64,000 bases of DNA from Lumnitzera littorea. Taxonomy: Eukaryota > Streptophyta > Magnoliopsida > Myrtales > Combretaceae. The position numbers and the translations under genes were made by a program. Below the pieces are notes generated by a model. That model made no database searches and was not told the DNA's origin. It saw only the letters and a program-made list of their open reading frames with translations. The stretch spans positions 5,334,617-5,398,616 of the forward strand of contig JAMXBB010000004.1 in NCBI GenBank assembly GCA_024138015.1, given 5' to 3'. Shown piece by piece: positions 1 through 11,575 of the stretch; position 1 is the first letter of the stretch, and the number at the start of each line of letters is the position of its first letter.

Positions 1-3000
1 TTTTTTTTTTTTTTTTAGGTAATGTTGAATGAAAGAAATGTTGAAGTGAGATCATGGTATAGTTGAAGAAAATGTAGGATATAAGCACTGCAACCAAAAG
101 TTCAGAGTCATTATATAAAATTTAGGATGATCAAGTAAGTTATTCGATCGAACCTAAATTATATGATGAAATTAAGAATATTAGCAAAAACAACCTAACA
201 AGTTTGAATTTAGCAAATTAAGTAATAAAATAATTAAATATCATAATATTAAATTATAGGCATATTATCCATTATTTATTAAAAATGTGTAAAATGAATT
301 TTGATAACTAACAAATCGATAAAAATAAATTATATACATACTAAAAATCATAAAATAAAATAAATAATATTTAGAAGTACTTAGTTGTATTATATGTGTA
401 TTTATATGTAGGCAAAAATATTTGAAATATGCTAAAATAATAATAAATAATTAAATAAAATTATAAAAAATAAAGAAAAATTAGAAAAAAAAAGTGTGGA
501 ATTGTCCAGATCTTGGTCTCAACGTGTTGGGATTAAGTAAAAAAAAAAAATTTAACTAATCAAATTGACCTACATAAAAAGTAAATTGAAAGAGGGTAAA
601 GGACACTTAACCCTCTGAAAAATCAAAAGTAAATCTTAAAACCCTCTATAAAATTGAAACCACTTATCATAATTTGTTTTAGTTAGAATGTCATACAAGA
701 AAAATAAAGAAAAACCAGAAAGTAAGAGTTACGTGTATTTAAAAAAAATAGCAAAATTAATGTACAATTAGGGCTTAGGAATAACCCACAACTAACAGCC
801 ACTTGAAAATGAACAACTACCGCCACACCCTACCACTATTGCCCAACCTTACCGATATACATAGAGCCACCACTGGTGGCTGAAAGCTGATTAAATAGGT
901 GAGTCCGATTTCTAACCTTATTTTGTTTAATTTAGTTAAATTACTAAATATATTTAGAAAATTATAATTGATATTCTAAGGTTTTTATATATGTAAATTT
1001 AGGTAAAAATATTAGTTTGATGAATTTAGATTTAGAAATATACAATATTTGAGAAATCCTGAAAATTGATCCTATTTTTTATTTAAAAATAAATAACCTT
1101 AATAATGTAATTTTGAGTTCAAAATTTTTATATAGGTTATTTAGATTATGGAAAATAGTGTTATGAAGAAATTTTCTAAAAATAAATTTTTTTAAATTTT
1201 AGTTAATTTGAGGCCTTTAAATCATAGATATAATTAGTGATTTTAAGCTAAATTAATTATTAAATGTATAATTGCTAATTTAGTATGTAATTAGGTGTTT
1301 TAAAATATTAATATCTAATGTAGCAGGATATTTGTAGTATTTAAAGCGTTAGATTTGATTATAATGTGTATTAAGGAGTATATATGTATAAATTAAGAGT
1401 ATATGAAATTAAAAATATAATAAGTAGAAAATATTAAGTTAAAAATGTTAATATAATAATAACAGTAAAATATAATAATTCTGATAGGAAATTTAAATTT
1501 AAGTAATTATATGAAAAATATAAGTTTTTCTCGCATTAAAATTAAATTCAACAGTTAAATTAGGATTAGAATATACCTTACGAACTAGAATAGTGATTAG
1601 GGGTTAAATATGATATTTAGGATACCCATATACAATGTGATTAATTTCACATTATGGTTTGGAATAAGTTCTTAAGGTTTTTGTATAATACCATAATCAA
1701 ATACTAAATTTGAACCTAAATTGGAAACCAATTTCAAAACTAGCCTAGATTAAATCGATAATAAATAATTCATATATATGTTAAAAATTGAGTTAAATTG
1801 TAATTTATAGCTTGTACATCATAAGGATAAAAATAATAAAAAAATATATATTCATATTATAAGAGATATAAAGACAAGTTGACCTACAGTAAGTTTATTG
1901 ACGAGTTGACTTGTGGTAAGTTTAGTAAGCGCACCAAATATTTCAGGTAAATTAAGTTTAACATATCGCTATATTTTGAATTACTATATTAAAGTACTTA
2001 GAGGCTTAAAATTGTATGTGATTATGTTAGTAGATAATTATATATACATGTGCTTGTGTATCTCTGATTATTTGCTAAATATTGAAGTTGTGTTTTGATG
2101 GTTTGTTGTTGATTAAGTGGTGTGAGATTATTTGATTACCTTAAACAAACCTTAATTATAAGCAACCTAAATACTTTAATTAGATGTACATTACAACCCT
2201 TTAGGAAATTATTAGAATTCTCTAACTAAATACCGATATTTTAAAAAAAGATAGCATTAGATAGCAAAATAGTTTTTTTTTTTTTTCATCATTAACCAAA
2301 CTAAGTGACAAGAGAGAAAATGTTACGATAAGGATAAGGGTAATGGTTTAAAGGATAATTATAAAGGGAGAGGTGTCTTTCTTGTACAAATCTGAGTTTA
2401 ATTGTGAATTATTGTAAAAACATTAAAACTCTTCAACCTAAATTAAAGTAAGTGAAATTATTTTAATTTTACAACGAACTAGATCACGTTATATGATGGC
2501 ATTTGTTTATTGTATTGCATACAATTAATAGTTGAAAATTTTGTTTGTGTTTGTTATGAATTTTTAAGCCTCCATCTTGACTTACTGAGTTATTGGTTAC
2601 TCATATTCATATAAATTTTTTTATAGGTTCCGATTGATATGTCGCAATATAATTATCTTGAAGTTTTTTTTTTTTTTCAAGTGTTTTGGAAAAGTAAGAA
2701 TCAACTAAATAAACAATCCAGTTCTCAAGTATTTTATTAGTACTCTTAGGTTTAAATACTAGTTTTATAATATTTTACTTATCAAGCTAATATAGCTTGT
2801 AAATATTTTTTGGGATTGTAAGACAATATAAGTATTTTTATATAGATATGACTTAAAATTTTTAGTTATTTTTATAAATTTTATCTATAATTATAAATAA
2901 GCTGTTTATTTCAAAATAAGGAGTTGTGAACGCTTGTGTAAACCATATCTATGATAAGAACTGTAAAATCAGGTACTATTATAATTTAGTTTATATGATG

Positions 3001-3035
3001 GAATTATTAAGATTTTAATATTTTGAGGTGTAACA
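1..3035 (+). mobile_element. Ancient, decayed LTR of the 3.1-kb LTR family
   Basis: This stretch aligns by eye, in the same order, with the well-preserved LTR at 13960-17065. Shared landmarks include the start region (about 120-330 versus 14040-14220), the gagtccaattt-like block (about 900-1080 versus 14800-15000), the aactaagtgacaagagag block near 2297, the cttactgagtt block near 2580, and an end resembling gaggcgtgaca at about 3024-3035. Most C/G-rich positions have become A/T, as expected for an old methylated repeat. The left edge is unclear; the match becomes recognisable at about 110-130. No flanking internal region or second LTR is visible, so it is either a solo LTR or a remnant cut by the window edge. 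The short open frames in it are not genes. Confidence 0.7.
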
Positions 3036-6000
3036 TTGGATGGATTTTCAAACTATCGTGATAACTGTTAAATATACATATGAAATATATATTAAATGTC
3101 TTACAACAAAACACACCAAATTTTGATAATTATTATAGCTAAAAAAGGAGTTTAACTTTAATAATATAAATGACGAGTTCCTATCCAATTCGTTTGCTAT
3201 AAATAGGGGTGAAATATGAAAACCATATATAAAAAAAGGTAAAATTACTAGACGAATATTTGTGCACATTTTGTGCCAAATTTTACCGAGCATTTGCTTA
3301 TGAGCTTTTCTTTCTTTTTTTCCCTCAGCAGATATATCAAATGAAGACCTGTACATTGTCATTTGGTTCCAAAAGCCCAATGATAATATGGACGATCTAC
3401 TTATTTAAATAGTCAGTTCTAAAAATAGACTGATTCGAACTTTAGCTCCATGAATGATGCTTCGTGATATTCTCCAATCGACGCTTCGAAATTAGTGAAA
3501 TCGATGCCATGTAAAACAAAAGCATCGTTATCTAGAAATCCAAGAACAATTATATTATATATTTCCCAAATTTGAATTTGTAATCATAATAAGTAATGAT
3601 GTTTTGGGACAGAGCTCTCTGTCCTGAAGTAGGGTCTACTTCAAGTAAACAGTATCATAATATATTACCATGTATAAATAAAATAGAAAACAATCTAGCT
3701 CGTAATAAATATAGATATTTAGGAAAAATTATATTATATGTGAATATGTTTGTGGCTATTGATAAGATACTAAACATAATGAATTTAAACTTTAATCTAA
3801 AAATATTGCAAATTATTCTTTTAAACTTTAATAAGTCAATAATATACAAAATATTTCTTTCTAGTTAAAAAAAATGTACGATAATCAAAACTGAAAATAT
3901 TTAAAAACACATAATGATAAGTTTATAGGGGTGTTTTATCATTAAAGTCAAAATTTAGAAGGAAAATTTATAATTTATATTAAAATTTTATAATTTTTCA
4001 AAGTTAATGAAATGATCTGTAATATTTAAAAATTTAAAAATAAATTTTTTCAGAAGATTATATGATTTTTTTTCTAAATATATATAATAAGTAGTGACTT
4101 TGAAGATTTTGTCAAGATAAGTAAACTCGTGAAATACATGACATAGAGATGTAAATACATTGTATTCATGAAAATAAAAAATTTAAAAGTTTTAGAAACC
4201 AACCAATATAACTTTATCTTTGATACAAACTAGCAAAGGATACACCTGATACTAAAGGTAGAAGAAAAAATTTCTAAGGATTTTCCACATGTTTCGGAAC
4301 AGGATAATTTGTCGAGGCATCGATATTGCTGTGACAGAAAGTAGCTTACCTGTAATGACAACATCCCTATGAAATCAAAATTCTGGTTTCGGCATCTCCG
4401 AGTAAGATATTCTCATCGATTGTCGTGTCGTGACGTAACGTAACGAATAGTTCCCTGTGTTTTCCACTTACTTCTCTTCATTCTACAAGCTCTTATCGAG
4501 TTTCTCAAAACCCTCTACCCCGCAGTGTTATTTGTCACCATTGTTTTATTTTATACCCCATGGTTCTCTCAATGTTTTACTTTATATTTCGTACATTTTT
4601 TCTAGAATAAATACCTTTCATATGGTAGGTTTTTACTTTATATCTATACCTATATGTGATTTTTTAAGTAATTAATTTAGCTAAATAAATATTTTTTAAC
4701 TATTTAATTTAAATTTTTTTTGCTAATTTAATATCCATTATATTTTACCCTTATATATCAAATAACGTTTAAAAGAATCCTCTCCGTCCTCCTTGTAACT
4801 CTTGTTTTTCTCTAAATCTTGTGAAAATAAAGGTACTCGGCACTCCATGAAACTCTTCTTTAGATTTGGTCAAAATAAACCTACCAGCTTCCATCTTAAT
4901 TTGTTACGAATTATTAATCTAGTCATAAGCTTTTAATTAATATTAACATGATATTTTTGTTATTCTTAAGTTTCTAATTGATATTGACATCATATAATTA
5001 ATTACTTTATAATTCTCCCCCACGATTTTTAATTAACGTGGAACTTTATTTCACATAAACTATCACAATTCATGCTATGTTCCTCTAAAAGAAACATCAT
5101 TATTTTTATTTCCAGTGCACCACAATTTTCATGGCCACATTGTTTTTGCAGGAAATCGGTATGATCCAGCGGTAAGCAATTGTCATGAAGTTTAAAAGAT
5201 CGCAATTAGTTGAAGTTTTATTTGTCTTTTTTTGGTTATTGTATATATATTATATACCATACAAGATTGATGTATCAGTTTTGCTTCTTTTTTAAATTTC
5301 CTTTTTGTCCTTAACATTCATTTCCTTCTGTTTTATTGTCGTCTGAAAAAATGTTTGTTTTTCCTATATCTTCTATATTGATTAATGCATTTGTCTGAGA
5401 TCTTGGCATAACTTTTAGGTTCCGTTATTATAAGTGCGGTTAAATTTCGCATCCCTTTTCATATTTCGAACTTACTTTCCATGTAAACCGGACTCGAGAT
5501 TATTTTATTATATGGTTTTATACTCCTAAGCATGCAAACTGATTTAACTTTTTGAAGGTGTCTTTAACGTGCATACTCTAAATTGATAAAGGAGGAACAT
5601 GGCTTTTAGTTTTTTTTTTTTAATTACATATTATAATTAGGAGGAGAGGAGATATTATAACGATGTTACCACTGACTTTTAGTAATAAATTTATTACTTA
5701 AACCTTATTAATATGGCTACCATAATTTTTAATAAATTTCATTTTGTTTTCCTTTTTTTTTAATGATTTTGCCTTTCTTTGCACTCTTATGTGTAATTAC
5801 TTTTTCTTTTCTAGCTATTTTCTAGGCACCAGTAATATGAATCTATTGTCATTGGTATCTATATTACCAATCCAACATATATATATATATATTTGCAAAC
5901 AAAAAGTATATACAATTTTGTATCTTGTTACTAGTTTATTTATCAATTTACTTCGGCCAAAAAAATTATTAAAAATTATATATTTACACGTATACCAAAT

Positions 6001-6628
6001 TAAATAAACATTTAAATTATTATTTCTATGTAAATTTAAGTTTTTACTTTCTATGTAAATATTTTCGTTTTACATTGCTTTTGAATGTGTGTTCCTAATT
6101 AAAATACTTGCTGTGAAGTCAGTCATTTATGGTTGAATGGATTTCCTCTTAGCTTTGTACGAATAACTTGCTCAAGTCAAAGCCGTTTGGGAAAGTGAAC
6201 AGTTTTAGTACCAGCATTTGTCCTAACCATGACTTTAAAATTATAAATAACTAACGAGCTGAAAAAAAGAAATGATAATAATAATAATTGTTTGGCAATG
6301 ATCACTACTTGCAAGATACAGTAATTCAATTCAAAATCATGGTAAGTGAAACTATTATGGACGTTTACTTTACTCAACAAAATAATGAGAAAATGAAATT
6401 AGTATTGCGATGTAATGGAATAAAACCATAATAAATCCACAATGTGTATTACCTTGTTCACTTGGGTATCATTGAATTAATATCACTTAGTTTACTTCAT
6501 AAAATTGACAAAGGAATAAAAATGGAATGAGTGATATAAAGACTAAATTGTCCATGATTCATTTATAAGATAATAAAAAAAAAATTGATCTTAGTTGAAA
6601 CCCTAATTCAATTTGTTCTAATTCAAAT
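3036..6628. other. AT-rich intergenic DNA, no gene seen
   Basis: I see no coding exon series, RNA gene or intact transposon here. The longest open frames are AT-rich and low in complexity. A 110-residue minus-strand frame at 3048-3380 has no family resemblance I can recognise and a biased composition, so I do not call it a gene. There is a short AT dinucleotide run near 5876-5891. Confidence 0.5.
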
Positions 6629-6921
6629 TATACGGACTTCATTTGAGTTTTGCACAACTCGAGGATGAGAGAGACCATTTCAATGGTTTTGAAGACGTCG
6701 ATGATGGAGAGGATGTAAGGGTGGGGATACAAAAGGGTGATGATCTTGAGTTCATTCTTAATGCATTGTTGGTTGATGGGGTTGATTAAGATTGTCTCGA
6801 CAATGATATTGCATGTGAAATAGGAGTTTTAAAGTAGGCAGAAGCATTAGTAGATTGTGTCAAAACGACCACGATCGATCTCTTCGAGGAGTTGATACTT
6901 ATCCTTTGAGGTGTCACACAT
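6629..6921 (-). pseudogene. PEP-carboxylase-kinase-like protein kinase fragment (N-lobe)
   Basis: Read on the minus strand from the ATG at 6921-6919, one frame gives about 97 codons that look like the start of a small Ser/Thr kinase of the PPCK/CDPK type. It has a short leader then KYQLLEEIDRGRF, where intact kinases have the glycine loop xxIGxGxFGxV; two loop glycines are D here. A damaged lysine region follows, then a stretch resembling the alphaC helix and strands 4-5, ending in LILELCK, like the usual xVxELC hinge. Two in-frame stops interrupt the part after the loop. The catalytic loop (HRD) and DFG are absent because homology stops at the hinge. The very short leader before the kinase core fits PEP carboxylase kinases, which regulate PEPC by phosphorylation. 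The assignment to PPCK rather than another CDPK relative is an inference. Confidence 0.6.
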
Positions 6922-7443
6922 CTAGGTATGTGTTCTCATTGTTGTTATGGTTTGATGAAGTTCTTTAGGTTTTGGGTTTCTTTACTGTTTTGGGGGGCGT
7001 AGGTTTCTATGCTGTTTTGGGGGGTTAGAGAGAGAGAGAGAGAGAAAGATTGTATAATTGGAAGAAGAAGAGGAACTCGAAGATGAGAGAGGGAGGGATG
7101 GAGAGAGACAAGGCAAAAAGATGACGTTAAGAAAGATTGAGAAAGAAGTTGAAGTTTGAGGGTGTGTTGGAAAGACAAAAAAATTTATCTAGGATTCATA
7201 GGTGAAGGTAAATAATTGCGATTCAAACTATTTAGGAATCTAGATTCCATGCAAACTGTGTTTACAAGGTGAAAAAACTAACTAAACATGGTAATAAATA
7301 AGACATAGGAAATTAGGAGAGAATGGAATTGCCATTCCCCTTAGGTGAATATAATGATAGAGTCGTTGTCATTGTGAACTCATAGTACTACTAGAATATT
7401 TTTTATTCTACTATTTCTTTTTGCTAATTATTCTTCGCTAATA
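6922..7443. repeat. Intergenic DNA with a GA microsatellite
   Basis: There is a purine-rich tract from about 7026 to 7130 with an uninterrupted GA run near 7027-7045. Minus-strand open frames here are simply the Ser/Leu-rich reading of this tract. Nothing else is recognisable. Confidence 0.5.
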
Positions 7444-8110
7444 TATGTGTGTATGTATTGCTAAAGGTCGATTTAGGATATAAGCTCCTAAATCTATATC
7501 AACCTCTTTAACTCACAAGTTATGTTCTCCAAAGTTTTGACCTATCTTCTCACGAGTTGATTCCCTTGAAGGAGCTCCACAAGAGTGAGCACAACTTCCA
7601 TAAGTCACAAACCTCTCATCACAACTTGCCAATACTTACACGTCTCACGATAGAAGCTGAATGTGCTTACTTATATGGTGCCCACAATTCATTAAATATG
7701 ACACGATGGATGGAACCTCCCATGAAGGCCTACATGACCTAACTGTACAATATCTACAAAGTATTAAATGCAAGAAGACATGCACAAAGCCCAAAGCAAT
7801 CAAACTCTAAAGATCTTACCAACTTTGAACCTTTAAAACTTGGGGTAAGATATCTTAGGCTGTAGGTTGTGAGTTGATTAAAGGTTGGGACCTTATCTAG
7901 AAATAGTCAATTTCTTCCTACTATATTGTAAGCAAAAGATATAAGTAAACATACTCTTTGCTAAAATTAGTTTTTTATTCTCTCCACCACTTGAGATTAA
8001 CTTAACCATCGGAATAGCTCCTATAGGACAACCTCTAGTTGTTCTACTCATGATTAGTGTTTTTTTTTTTTTTTTTTTTTTTGCAAGCCCATTAAGCTCT
8101 CTTGAAGGTT
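7444..8110 (+). mobile_element. Remnant of a second LTR family (Tat/Retand-like)
   Basis: The right part (about 7985-8100) has the order: splice-like pyrimidine stretch, ttgagattaacttaaccat, cggaatagctcc, a cataggac-type block, a long T run (8059-8082), then gcaag. The same order occurs at 18040-18110 (aacctaagtgtcggaaggcc, then a T run and gtaggttcc). This layout is typical of LTRs in the Tat branch of plant Ty3 elements. I see no matching second LTR, primer site or coding region, so it is a remnant or solo LTR. The left boundary is a guess. Confidence 0.4.
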
Positions 8111-8407
8111 ATACGATCCAATTACTCTATAATATCTTCTTCTTTTTTTAATACATTTTCAAGACCGTTTGCATGTGTTTTTTTTTTTCCTTAAATCATG
8201 GTTGTATACTTCTATTATAATTTGATTCGATTCTCAAAGTTTGCTCTAAATTTGATTATACTGCCGTATTTAATTTTTATACATACATTGTTGCTAGATA
8301 TTATGATGCTAGTTTATATAATCAAATTAGATTACATGTAAGCACGTTGAACTCGTAAGGTAGAATATAATCATTAGATTGTTTAGTAAATGGCGTTTGT
8401 TGATAAT
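8111..8407. other. AT-rich spacer, nothing recognised
   Basis: There is no coding or repeat homology that I can see. Homology to the 3.1-kb LTR family begins abruptly at about 8408, so this DNA marks the truncation point of the 5' LTR. Confidence 0.4.
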
Positions 8408-9626
8408 TAGGCATAATACCTAGATAATTAGGCATGTTAAACCTTAAACAAAAACTAACAATAAGTGTTATAGGATAAAATGAATTTATAATATTTATAT
8501 GAAAAACTGAAACTACGTTCGTGTTATAGGGATGATCGGCGATGGCCTGAACAAATCGGACCTCGAGTGAGTGAGCGAGGAGTCGAGGTAAGTTGGGATT
8601 AATACGATGCTGTATTTTGGAGGCTTAAGATTATGCTTGGTTGTGCTTGTTAGATAGTTGAATTTGTGCATGTGCTTGATTATGGGTGATGCTATGACTC
8701 TGTTTGTTGCTCTAGCACATATTGTATGAATTGTATGAAATGATTGATCACCCTAAACTGGACTTAATTAAATATCCGACCAGTAATCATAATCGGACAT
8801 GCATGGCAACCCGTTAGGGGAACTTAGGACTCTCCGGCCAAATACCGACCCCTTTGGAAGGGATAGCGCAGGATTGCAAAATGGTCCCTTCTTCATCCTC
8901 AGTCGAACTAAGTGACAGGAGAGGAGGTCGCGGCAAGGGTGAAGACAGTGGTTCGAAGGTAGTCGCGGGAGGAGTAAGGTCTCCATTACATAAACCTGGG
9001 TTTGGTCATGAACTGTTGCATTAACGGTAACTCCTCAACCCGGATTAGAGCGGGCGCAATTTCTCTAATCTCACGACGGGCCAAACAACGTCGTGCGATG
9101 GTATTTGCTTGCACATGCATTGCACCTAATAAGTGATTGAAAACTTTGTTGTGTGTATGGTATAGTTTTAAGTCCTCCGTCTTAACTTATTGAGCTGTGG
9201 TTGCTCACATCCCTATAGACGTCGTGCAGGTGCTGGCTAAGAAGCGGCAAACAACTACTCTGAAGCTAGCAACTGCTGGATCTTGGGGAGTGAGAAAAAA
9301 TATTGAAGAATAAACACAAAATTTTAATGTCTAAGTTTTTATTTTAGAATTATTTTTCATTTCCGAATGATGTAATAACTAGGGAATATACTATAGAGAA
9401 ATATTGTAAAGTTTAACTGCAATAACTGAATGATAACTTATATATATAATTCCTCACTTTTATAGGTAAATAATTTATTTAAATTACAAATTGTCTACTT
9501 CAAAGTGGGTTAGTTGTGGACGCCTTGTGTAGATCAGGTTTAAGATAGCGATTGTGAGGCCAACTTCTATCTTAGGGTGGTTTACACGGCGGGGCTGTTA
9601 CGACTCTGCCGCTTCGGGGCGTGACA
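8408..9626 (+). mobile_element. Truncated 5' LTR of the 8.4-17.1 kb Ty3-type element
   Basis: This 1.2-kb segment matches the last 1.2 kb of the 3' LTR (about 15848-17065). Over roughly 240 compared bases (8521-8760 versus 15960-16199) I count nine differences, about 96% identity. It ends in ggggcgtgaca, directly followed by the primer-binding site. The first 1.9 kb of the LTR is missing, and homology starts without a TG end, so the 5' end was lost by deletion or truncated replacement. It carries the antisense 72-codon open frame (8768-8986) also found in the other two good LTR copies. Confidence 0.85.
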
Positions 9627-9635
9627 GTTCTAAAT

Positions 9636-9647
9636 TGGTATCAGAGC
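9636..9647 (+). other. Primer-binding site (initiator tRNA-Met)
   Basis: The sequence TGGTATCAGAGC lies nine bases after the LTR end. It is the usual plant retrotransposon primer site complementary to the 3' end of initiator methionine tRNA. It fixes the element's direction as plus and confirms that 8408-9626 is a 5' LTR. Confidence 0.9.
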
Positions 9648-9889
9648 GATGTTCTCGTGAACTCGCTTTGAAATGAACAATTAAAAGAATTAGACATTTT
9701 AGGAGTACATTGAGAGTGGGTAGAAATAAAAGGGATATTAAAGTATCATATTACAAACTGTAGGATAAGTAACGATTATAACGCTAAAGTGAGATAGGGT
9801 TAATCAAATTTAATTCTAGTGATGGAATCATATGGAAAAATTGGTAATTAGTTGAGATTATTCAAGTGGAATGAAGGAGAATTTCCGAT

Positions 9890-11575
9890 TTAATTCAGAA
9901 TTGAGATATGGAGAGCAATATGATAATTGATTAGTCGGAATATGTTAATACTATAAACGGTGTTATCGAGGAGCTTGTTAATGAAGTTGCGTTGTAACTG
10001 ATGAGAAGTGATGAGACTTATGGATGATAATAGAGATTAATCTGAGTTTTATCATAATGGAGATCGTGTGATATGACTTGTTGAATAAGGATGGTTTGGG
10101 AGTGAAAGATTGTAACTCAGCCAATACTAGTAAGATATGTATAGTAACGATAGAAGAGAGATACCTAGTCTACTAATATGACTAGTACATCATATATCCT
10201 TAGATGATTAACCCCAAAAGATTTATTGAATGGCTTCTACATCTTCCCAGATCAGTGGGAGTAGATTAAGATTATATACAGCATGAGAATACAGTATATG
10301 AGGTGATAGTAGATAATAGTATTGAGGAGTATAGGATGATTACTCTTTCTGATTTTTCTATTGAAGTATAATGTCCTAAATCACCAAATGAAAATAATAC
10401 TCAATGAATGGGAAGATAAATATGGTGGAAATTTGACTGAGGAATATAATGTACTAGTTAGTTATATTTTGTTAAGTATTTGAATTAATCATATGATTAG
10501 CTATTCATATAAGTTAAGATACTATTGATGATATAGTAGTACTCATTGATGGAAGTATATTCTTTAGATATGTACATATATTATAGTGTATTATACACTT
10601 GTGAGTAAGAATGTAAACGGGGATTGGATGTCTTAGGTGACCGATTTTGGAAGTGCTATATATATGTAAGAACTAGTGGGTTATTGAAGTGATTTAGGCT
10701 GAATGAAGAATAATCTTTGAGTTAATATAGAGTGGAGGTGTAAAGATTTTTGATAGAACTGATCAATGGGATATGCTAATATTGTGGATGAAATTCCTAA
10801 GAAGTTTTTTGATGAATTTGTGTTGTAATCGGTGTGATGCGATGAAGTGACAAGACTCATGAACAATAGTGGAAATTAATTTGAGTTTTGGAACAAGGGA
10901 GATATGGTGATATGCATTAAAAATTAAGGTGAATCCAAAACTTATAGGATTTCTGAAATAATCTCAGCTTTGGTACTTAGTATAAATAAGAGGTAGTATA
11001 ATCTGAAGTGAAATAAAGCATGGTATAGAAACAAATTTTAAGAAGACAAAACATTGAGAGGGAAAAGTTAGAAACCGATTCAGAAATGAATCAAAACCTA
11101 TACTAGAGATATAATCAAAACCTAATTCAGGAGTAAATCTTGTATAGAATAGGAATATGCAATATAGGAGATGATAAATGATGACAATAATAAAGAGGTT
11201 GATAATGATAAGGTATATGAAGTGATCGTTATTTCTTATTTTTCTATGGAAGTATAAAGCACCAAATCAACAAGTGGAAATGATCTTGAATTAATTAGAA
11301 GACAAATATAGTGGAATTCTTTTAAGTAATTTGAATTATAGATATGGTATGATAGTTGATCATGTTTTCTTAAGAATTGGAATTGATCCTGCATTAGTTA
11401 TTTATATGTGTGGATATCCAAACGATCTTTTAATGGATGTAATTGTGCTTCTCGATAAAAGAGTATTCTGTTGGACATGTGCAAATGCAATGACAACTGA
11501 CATATTTGTAATTAAGAGTATAAAAAGATCAAATGTATTTTGGTGATCAAACTTGGAAGTCCTTTATATGTATAA
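9890..11575 (+). repeat. Diverged tandem duplication of about 0.85 kb inside the element
   Basis: Several ordered blocks occur twice. One pair is about 9930-10080 and 10750-10900 (aatatgttaatact versus gatatgctaatatt, then gagattaatctgagtttta versus ggaaattaatttgagtttt). Another is about 10330-10440 and 11230-11330 (gaagtataatgtcctaaatc versus gaagtataaagcaccaaatc, then gaagataaatatggtggaa versus agaagacaaatatagtgga). A third is about 10640-10670 and 11545-11575 (cttggaagt-type block before tatatgtataag). Spacing drifts from about 820 to 905 bases because of indels. I judge the identity to be about 70-75%. Confidence 0.6.

Noticed and set aside
3048..3380. 110-codon minus-strand open frame
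   Set aside because: The composition is AT-driven, no family is recognised and there are no adjoining exons; most likely chance.
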